9,042 nucleotides of DNA, taken from positions 1 through 9,042 of the forward strand of contig JAJZRD010000149.1 in NCBI GenBank assembly GCA_021845945.1, written 5' to 3'. Positions 5,764 through 9,042 of this stretch are shown piece by piece. The DNA comes from Chloroflexota bacterium. GTDB lineage: Bacteria > Chloroflexota > UBA6077. How positions within the stretch are numbered: the stretch's first letter is position 1; the number at the start of each line of letters is the position of its first letter. The notes under the pieces are model-generated. The model was not told where the DNA came from. It was given only the letters and a program-made list of their open reading frames with translations, and ran no database searches. The position numbers and the translations under genes were made by a program.

Positions 5764-7113
5764 TCAGCCAGCCCGATTCGCCAGCAGCTCGGCCTCCACC
5801 TCGGCGACCGCCCTTTCCAGCAGCTCCACCAGCAGGTCCAGCTCCGCATCGTTGATAGTCAGCGGGGGCGCCACCATGACCGCGTCGCCACCCGCCACGT
5901 CCGCTCCCGCCAGCGCCGGGTATACCAGCAGCCCGTTGCGCCGGGCCCGCTCCACCAGGAGCGCGGTTGCCTGGCGTTCGGGGGCAAATGGCGCACGGGT
6001 GGCCAGGTCCGCGATCAGCTCGAGTCCCCACATCAGGCCGGCCCCGCGCACATCGCCGATCACAGGATGCCTGCGCTGAAGATCCAGTAGCTTCCGGTGC
6101 AGTTGGATCCCCGCCTCGGCCGCGTGTCTCACCAGTTCATGCTCTTGCACGTAGCGCAGGACTGCCAGCCCCACCGCGCAGGAGAGGGGATTACCGGAGA
6201 AGGTGTGCCCGCTCATGATCGATCCAGACCCGCGGCGAATGGCTTGCACCACCCGGTCGCTCACCAGGGTCGCCGCCAGCGGGGTGTATCCGGCACTCAG
6301 CCCCTTGCCCACCGTGACCAGATCTGGCGCGATGCCCCAATGTTCGATGGCGAACATCTTTCCGGTCCGGCCGATGCCGGTCATCACCTCGTCGGCGATG
6401 AAGAGTATCCCGTAGCGGTCGCAGATCTCCCGGATTCGGGGGAAGTACTCCAGGGGCGCCGGAACGGCACCGCCCGCCGCCCCGACAATCGGTTCCGCCA
6501 CGAAGGCAGCGACCCGCTCCGGACCAGCCCGCTTTATCGCCACCTCCAGGTCGTCGGCACAGGCCACGGAGCAGCCCGGGTAGCTCTTCCCCAGGGGGCA
6601 GCGGTAGCAGTAGGACGGCGCCACCACGGCGAGCTCCTTCAAGAGGGGCGCGAACCAGCGCCGGCGCGCCATGTGGCCCGACATGGAGAGTGCTCCCAGA
6701 GTGATGCCGTGGTAGCTAAGCCGGCGGGAGAGCACCAGGGTCTTGCCCCTCTGGCCCTGCTCGTGCCAGTGCTGAATGGCGATCTTCAAGGCGGTCTCCA
6801 GCGCCTCGGAGCCGCTGTTGACGAAGAAGACCCAATCCAGGTCGCCGGGGGCGAGTTCCGCCAGTTCGGCAGCCAACATTTCCGCCGGGCTGTTGGTGAA
6901 CTGCGACCGGTAGCTGAAGGCCACTTTCTCCGCCTGAGCGGCCATCGCCCGCACGATCTCCTGCACCCCGTGGCCGAGGCCGGCGGCCACCGCTCCAGAG
7001 CAGCCGTCCAGATACTGCTTGCCCTCGGCATCGTAGAGGAAGACGCCCTTGCCCCGGGACACCTCGGGATAGCTACCATCGATCATGGGCTTGATGACGT
7101 GGGACTGCGGCAT
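5764..7113 (-). CDS. Class III aminotransferase with a four-cysteine motif
   Basis: PLP-dependent class III (omega/beta-amino group) aminotransferase, 449 residues, cytosolic. Landmarks are NSGSEALETA (99-108), SYHG (133-136), EPIVGAAGG (207-215), Asp241 in ADEVMTGIGRTG, the PLP lysine Lys270 in VGKGLSAGYTP, and Thr304 in GHTFSGNPL. The EPIVGAAGG segment differs from the EPVQGEGG of the operon's other aminotransferase, so the two are probably not redundant. Residues 169-185 hold Cys169, Cys172, Cys181 and Cys185 (C-X2-C-X8-C-X3-C), a pattern I recall from a subgroup loosely annotated as aspartate aminotransferase family. The start at 7113 has AGGTGG seven bases upstream. It is the first enzyme gene after the transporter, 77 bases beyond the ATPase stop codon, and sits 20 bases before the CoA-transferase. 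That placement suggests it turns the imported beta-amino acid into a 3-oxoacid. A beta-alanine- or omega-amino-acid:pyruvate type activity is the more general reading. Confidence 0.9.
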   Translation of the reverse strand: MPQSHVIKPMIDGSYPEVSRGKGVFLYDAEGKQYLDGCSGAVAAGLGHGVQEIVRAMAAQAEKVAFSYRSQFTNSPAEMLAAELAELAPGDLDWVFFVNSGSEALETALKIAIQHWHEQGQRGKTLVLSRRLSYHGITLGALSMSGHMARRRWFAPLLKELAVVAPSYCYRCPLGKSYPGCSVACADDLEVAIKRAGPERVAAFVAEPIVGAAGGAVPAPLEYFPRIREICDRYGILFIADEVMTGIGRTGKMFAIEHWGIAPDLVTVGKGLSAGYTPLAATLVSDRVVQAIRRGSGSIMSGHTFSGNPLSCAVGLAVLRYVQEHELVRHAAEAGIQLHRKLLDLQRRHPVIGDVRGAGLMWGLELIADLATRAPFAPERQATALLVERARRNGLLVYPALAGADVAGGDAVMVAPPLTINDAELDLLVELLERAVAEVEAELLANRAG

Positions 7114-7193
7114 ATCGGCTCCACCTCTCTGCTTCCGGTGCTTTCCCTGCGCGAAGACAGGGCTATAGGTCGGCCCGTGCGTCTCCGACGGCG

Positions 7194-7916
7194 CTACAAC
7201 ACCTGGCTGAGAAAACGCTGGGTCCGCTCGTGCTGGGGCGCCTTGAACACCTGTTCGGGTGTGCCCTGCTCGATGATCAGGCCGTCGTCCATGACCACGA
7301 CACGGTCCGCGACCTCCCGGGCGAAGCCCATCTCGTGGCTGACGACGACCATGGTCATGCCGCTCCTGGCCAGGTCCTTCATCACCTGAAGGACCTCGTT
7401 GACCAACTCCGGGTCCAGGGCAGAGGTGGGCTCATCGAAGAGCATGAGATCCGGGTTCATGGCCAGGGCGCGGGCGATGGCGGCTCGCTGCTTCTGGCCA
7501 CCGGACAGTTGATCCGGATAGGTCCGCTCCTTGTCTGCTAGCCCCACGCTGGCAAGCAACTCCCTCGCCTTGGCCACGGCGTGGCCCTTGGGCTGCTTCT
7601 TGACGTGAATCGGCGCCTCGATGACGTTCTCGAGCACGGTCATGTGGGGGAACAGGTTGAAGTGCTGGAAGACCATCCCCGCGTGTTCCCGCACCCTGTT
7701 CAGGTCGTCCTTGTGGGGATCGATCCGACGCCCACTGATCCAGATCTCGCCCGCGTTGGCCAGCTCGAGGAAGTTGACGCAGCGCAGCAGGGTGGTCTTG
7801 CCGGAGCCGCTCGGCCCGATCAGCACCACGACCTCATTCCTGTTGACGTCCAGGTCGATCCCCTTCAGTACGTGGAGCGAGCCGAAATACTTATGCAGTC
7901 CTTGCAGCCGGATCAT
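7194..7916 (-). CDS. Polar amino-acid ABC transporter, ATP-binding protein
   Basis: ATPase subunit of a polar amino-acid importer (GlnQ/HisP family), 240 residues. It couples ATP hydrolysis to uptake at the inner face of the membrane. All motifs are intact: Walker [10 protein letters not shown] (34-42), Q-loop Gln84, signature LSGGQ (137-141), Walker B LMLFDEP (157-163), D-loop SALD (165-168) and switch His194. The stretch [15 protein letters not shown] (84-98) is characteristic of amino-acid importers. The frame also contains a GTG at 7925, but the sequence AAGGGGGG at 7925-7932 lies eight bases upstream of the ATG at 7916 and would overlap the GTG, so the ATG is chosen. The gene overlaps the permease end by 26 bases, implying translational coupling. 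An 80-base gap, including only a weak hairpin, separates it from the aminotransferase, so read-through into the enzymes is likely. Confidence 0.95.
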   Translation of the reverse strand: MIRLQGLHKYFGSLHVLKGIDLDVNRNEVVVLIGPSGSGKTTLLRCVNFLELANAGEIWISGRRIDPHKDDLNRVREHAGMVFQHFNLFPHMTVLENVIEAPIHVKKQPKGHAVAKARELLASVGLADKERTYPDQLSGGQKQRAAIARALAMNPDLMLFDEPTSALDPELVNEVLQVMKDLARSGMTMVVVSHEMGFAREVADRVVVMDDGLIIEQGTPEQVFKAPQHERTQRFLSQVL

Positions 7917-8610
7917 GCTGCGCACCCCCCTTCGCCGGCTCCAGTCGCGGCTCGAGTCGGCTGGGCTTGTTGAGCCGAGCCTCGAGCCTGCTGACCAGCA
8001 CCGAGAAGATCAGAACCAGGACCAGGTAGTACAGACCGGCGACCAGATAGGTCTCGAAGGGCAGGAAGTTCGCCGCCTGCGCCGCGAGCGCCGTACCGTA
8101 CAGCTCCTGAACTCCCAGGTATGCGATCAGGGACGAGTCCTTCAGGCCGATGATGAACTGATTGCCCAGGGGAGGCACCGCGCGCCTGAAAGCCTGGGGC
8201 AGAATGATCCGCCGCATCGCCAGCCAGTGGGACATCCCCAGGGAGCGGGCGGCATCCATTTGCCCGCGATCGATGGACTGGATAGCCCCCCGAAAGATCT
8301 CGGCGATGTAGGCGCCCGCGTGGATAGCCAGGGCCAAGGAGCCGGCCCAGAAGGAACTCAGCACCACGATCGACGTGATGCCAAAGTACAGGAACATGAG
8401 CTGGACGACCAGCGGCGTCCCGCGGATGATGGAGATGTAGGCGTTGGCTATGGCACTGAGGACTCGGTTCCTGGAGAGTTTCAGGAAACCGAAAACCAGA
8501 CCGATCGCCATTGCCATCGCCAGTGAGACGACGGTCAACCTGAGGGTAATGCCTGTGGCAGCGAGAAACGGGATGAAGTACTCCTGGAGTATTCCCCAAA
8601 TAGCCAGCAT
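7891..8610 (-). CDS. Polar amino-acid ABC transporter, permease
   Basis: Inner-membrane permease of the HisM/GlnP (His/Glu/Gln/Arg/opine) family, 239 residues. About five hydrophobic segments are visible, roughly 13-42, 64-84, 86-106, 150-170 and 185-207. The early helix contains the [12 protein letters not shown] pattern typical of the family. The cytoplasmic EAA loop that docks the ATPase reads DAARSLGMS (119-127), then [20 protein letters not shown] (133-152). The ATG at 8610 has GGGAAGG five bases upstream. With a single permease gene it probably works as a homodimer with two copies of the ATPase. A hydrophilic, Arg/Pro-rich tail of about 30 residues (208-239) follows the last helix and is somewhat longer than usual; its end overlaps the ATPase start. 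Substrate is not readable from the sequence, only the amino-acid class. Confidence 0.94.
   Translation of the reverse strand: MLAIWGILQEYFIPFLAATGITLRLTVVSLAMAMAIGLVFGFLKLSRNRVLSAIANAYISIIRGTPLVVQLMFLYFGITSIVVLSSFWAGSLALAIHAGAYIAEIFRGAIQSIDRGQMDAARSLGMSHWLAMRRIILPQAFRRAVPPLGNQFIIGLKDSSLIAYLGVQELYGTALAAQAANFLPFETYLVAGLYYLVLVLIFSVLVSRLEARLNKPSRLEPRLEPAKGGAQHDPAARTA
7925..7932 (-). promoter_or_regulatory. Ribosome binding site that sets the ATPase start
   Basis: AAGGGGGG sits eight bases before the ATG at 7916 and within the permease coding region. The in-frame GTG at 7923-7925 shares its last G and so cannot be served by it. Confidence 0.6.
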
Positions 8611-8636
8611 CGGTACCTTCCCTTAGCTTAGCTAGC

Positions 8637-8668
8637 CGGGGAGGTGCGCCGGACGGCGCGCCTCCCCG
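8637..8668 (-). promoter_or_regulatory. Intergenic stem-loop between binding-protein and permease genes
   Basis: The transcript (minus strand) can form a long GC stem. CGGGGAGG pairs with CCTCCCCG over 8 bp, followed by one C/A mismatch, then GCGCC with GGCGC over 5 bp, closing a GTCC loop. It begins nine bases after the binding-protein stop codon and ends 12 bases before the permease ribosome binding site. No U-run follows (GCTAGCTAAG comes next), so it is not a standard intrinsic terminator. Such elements between binding-protein and membrane genes often protect the upstream mRNA or reduce read-through, giving more binding protein than permease; that role is inferred here. Confidence 0.7.
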
Positions 8669-8676
8669 TTCTGCTG

Positions 8677-9042
8677 CTACTCACCGAGGATGCTGCGGCC
8701 GAACCATTTCTCGCTGATCTTCAGGTAGGCTCCGTCCTTGATCATCGCCTCCAGGGCCCCGTTGATCTTGCTCAGCAGTTGGGTATCCTCCTTGCGCACG
8801 GGGATCGCCATCTGGTCGACGAAGAGCGGCTTGCCCACGTCCTTGATGGCCACGTTGTTGTCCTTGATGGCGCTGTACCCAACGATCTGATCCGTGATCA
8901 CGGCATCGAGGCGACCGGTTGGCAGGTCCTGTAGGGCGATCACGTCGCTGCCGTAGCCCACCACTTTGTCCGGATCGGTTAGCTTGTCGGCGATGTCCTT
9001 GAAGGTCGAGGCCATGACGACGCCGACCTTCTTCCCCTTCAG
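8677..9042 (-). CDS. Amino-acid ABC transporter substrate-binding protein, C-terminal part
   Basis: C-terminal 121 residues of a periplasmic or lipid-anchored family 3 solute-binding protein (SBP_bac_3). The reading frame is open to the right edge, so the start, any signal peptide and the first lobe lie outside the window. The part seen begins LKGKKVGVV, the usual hinge-lobe opening, followed by LPTGRLDAVITDQ (ligand-site region), then MAIPVRKEDTQLLSKINGAL and the typical ending DGAYLKISEKWFG. A methionine at 9015 is internal and not a start. It would capture the substrate for the permease and ATPase encoded next. The ligand-contacting first lobe is missing, so the substrate cannot be predicted beyond a polar amino acid or similar compound. 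The stop codon is TAG, and a strong hairpin follows within ten bases. Confidence 0.93.
   Translation of the reverse strand: MKGKKVGVVMASTFKDIADKLTDPDKVVGYGSDVIALQDLPTGRLDAVITDQIVGYSAIKDNNVAIKDVGKPLFVDQMAIPVRKEDTQLLSKINGALEAMIKDGAYLKISEKWFGRSILGE

Noticed and set aside
7145..7162. Small hairpin (CCCTG / CAGGG) between the ATPase and aminotransferase genes, as a terminator
   Set aside because: Only five or six pairs with an eight-base loop and no U-tract; too weak to call a terminator.
7114..7193. Internal promoter with TATAGC as a -10 box before the aminotransferase
   Set aside because: No acceptable -35 hexamer at 16-18 bases upstream; a single six-base match is not enough.
6097..7389. 430-codon plus-strand open frame opposite the first aminotransferase and the ATPase
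   Set aside because: It spans two well-supported minus-strand genes and the gap between them, and shows no domain of its own.

Overview
This GC-rich bacterial window holds one long leftward (minus-strand) gene train: a polar amino-acid ABC importer followed by six catabolic enzymes. At the left edge lies insertion-sequence debris. GTG starts, purine-rich ribosome binding sites and short or overlapping gene junctions point to a high-GC bacterium, for instance a high-GC Firmicutes or Chloroflexota-like lineage. The phylum cannot be settled from this window, and no RNA gene or phylogenetic marker is present.

Layout in transcription order (right to left): the C-terminal end of a solute-binding protein (8677-9042, cut by the window edge); a strong intergenic hairpin (8637-8668); the permease (7891-8610); the ATPase (7194-7916, overlapping the permease); a class III aminotransferase (5764-7113); CoA-transferase subunits A (5042-5743) and B (4383-5063); a thiolase (3212-4390); an M20 metallo-deacylase (1890-3161); and a GABA-type aminotransferase (470-1834). 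The stretch 133-390 is the N-terminal piece of an ISAs1-family transposase. It is broken at about 133, and unrelated, unassigned DNA lies beyond it (1-132).

The enzymes match a known but genetically under-described route. An aminotransferase acting on a beta-amino acid yields a 3-oxoacid; the CoA-transferase activates it; the thiolase releases acetyl-CoA and an acyl-CoA shortened by two carbons. With N6-acetyl-beta-lysine as substrate, the shortened acid is 4-acetamidobutyrate. The M20 deacylase could convert that to GABA, and the GABA-type aminotransferase could pass it on to succinate semialdehyde. Gene order follows this reaction order exactly, with an amino-acid importer in front. I therefore propose an uptake-and-degradation operon for beta-lysine, N-acetyl-beta-lysine or a similar beta-amino acid. 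Enzyme families are well supported; the substrate is inference. No succinate semialdehyde dehydrogenase and no regulator are in the window, and the operon promoter must lie to the right of 9042.
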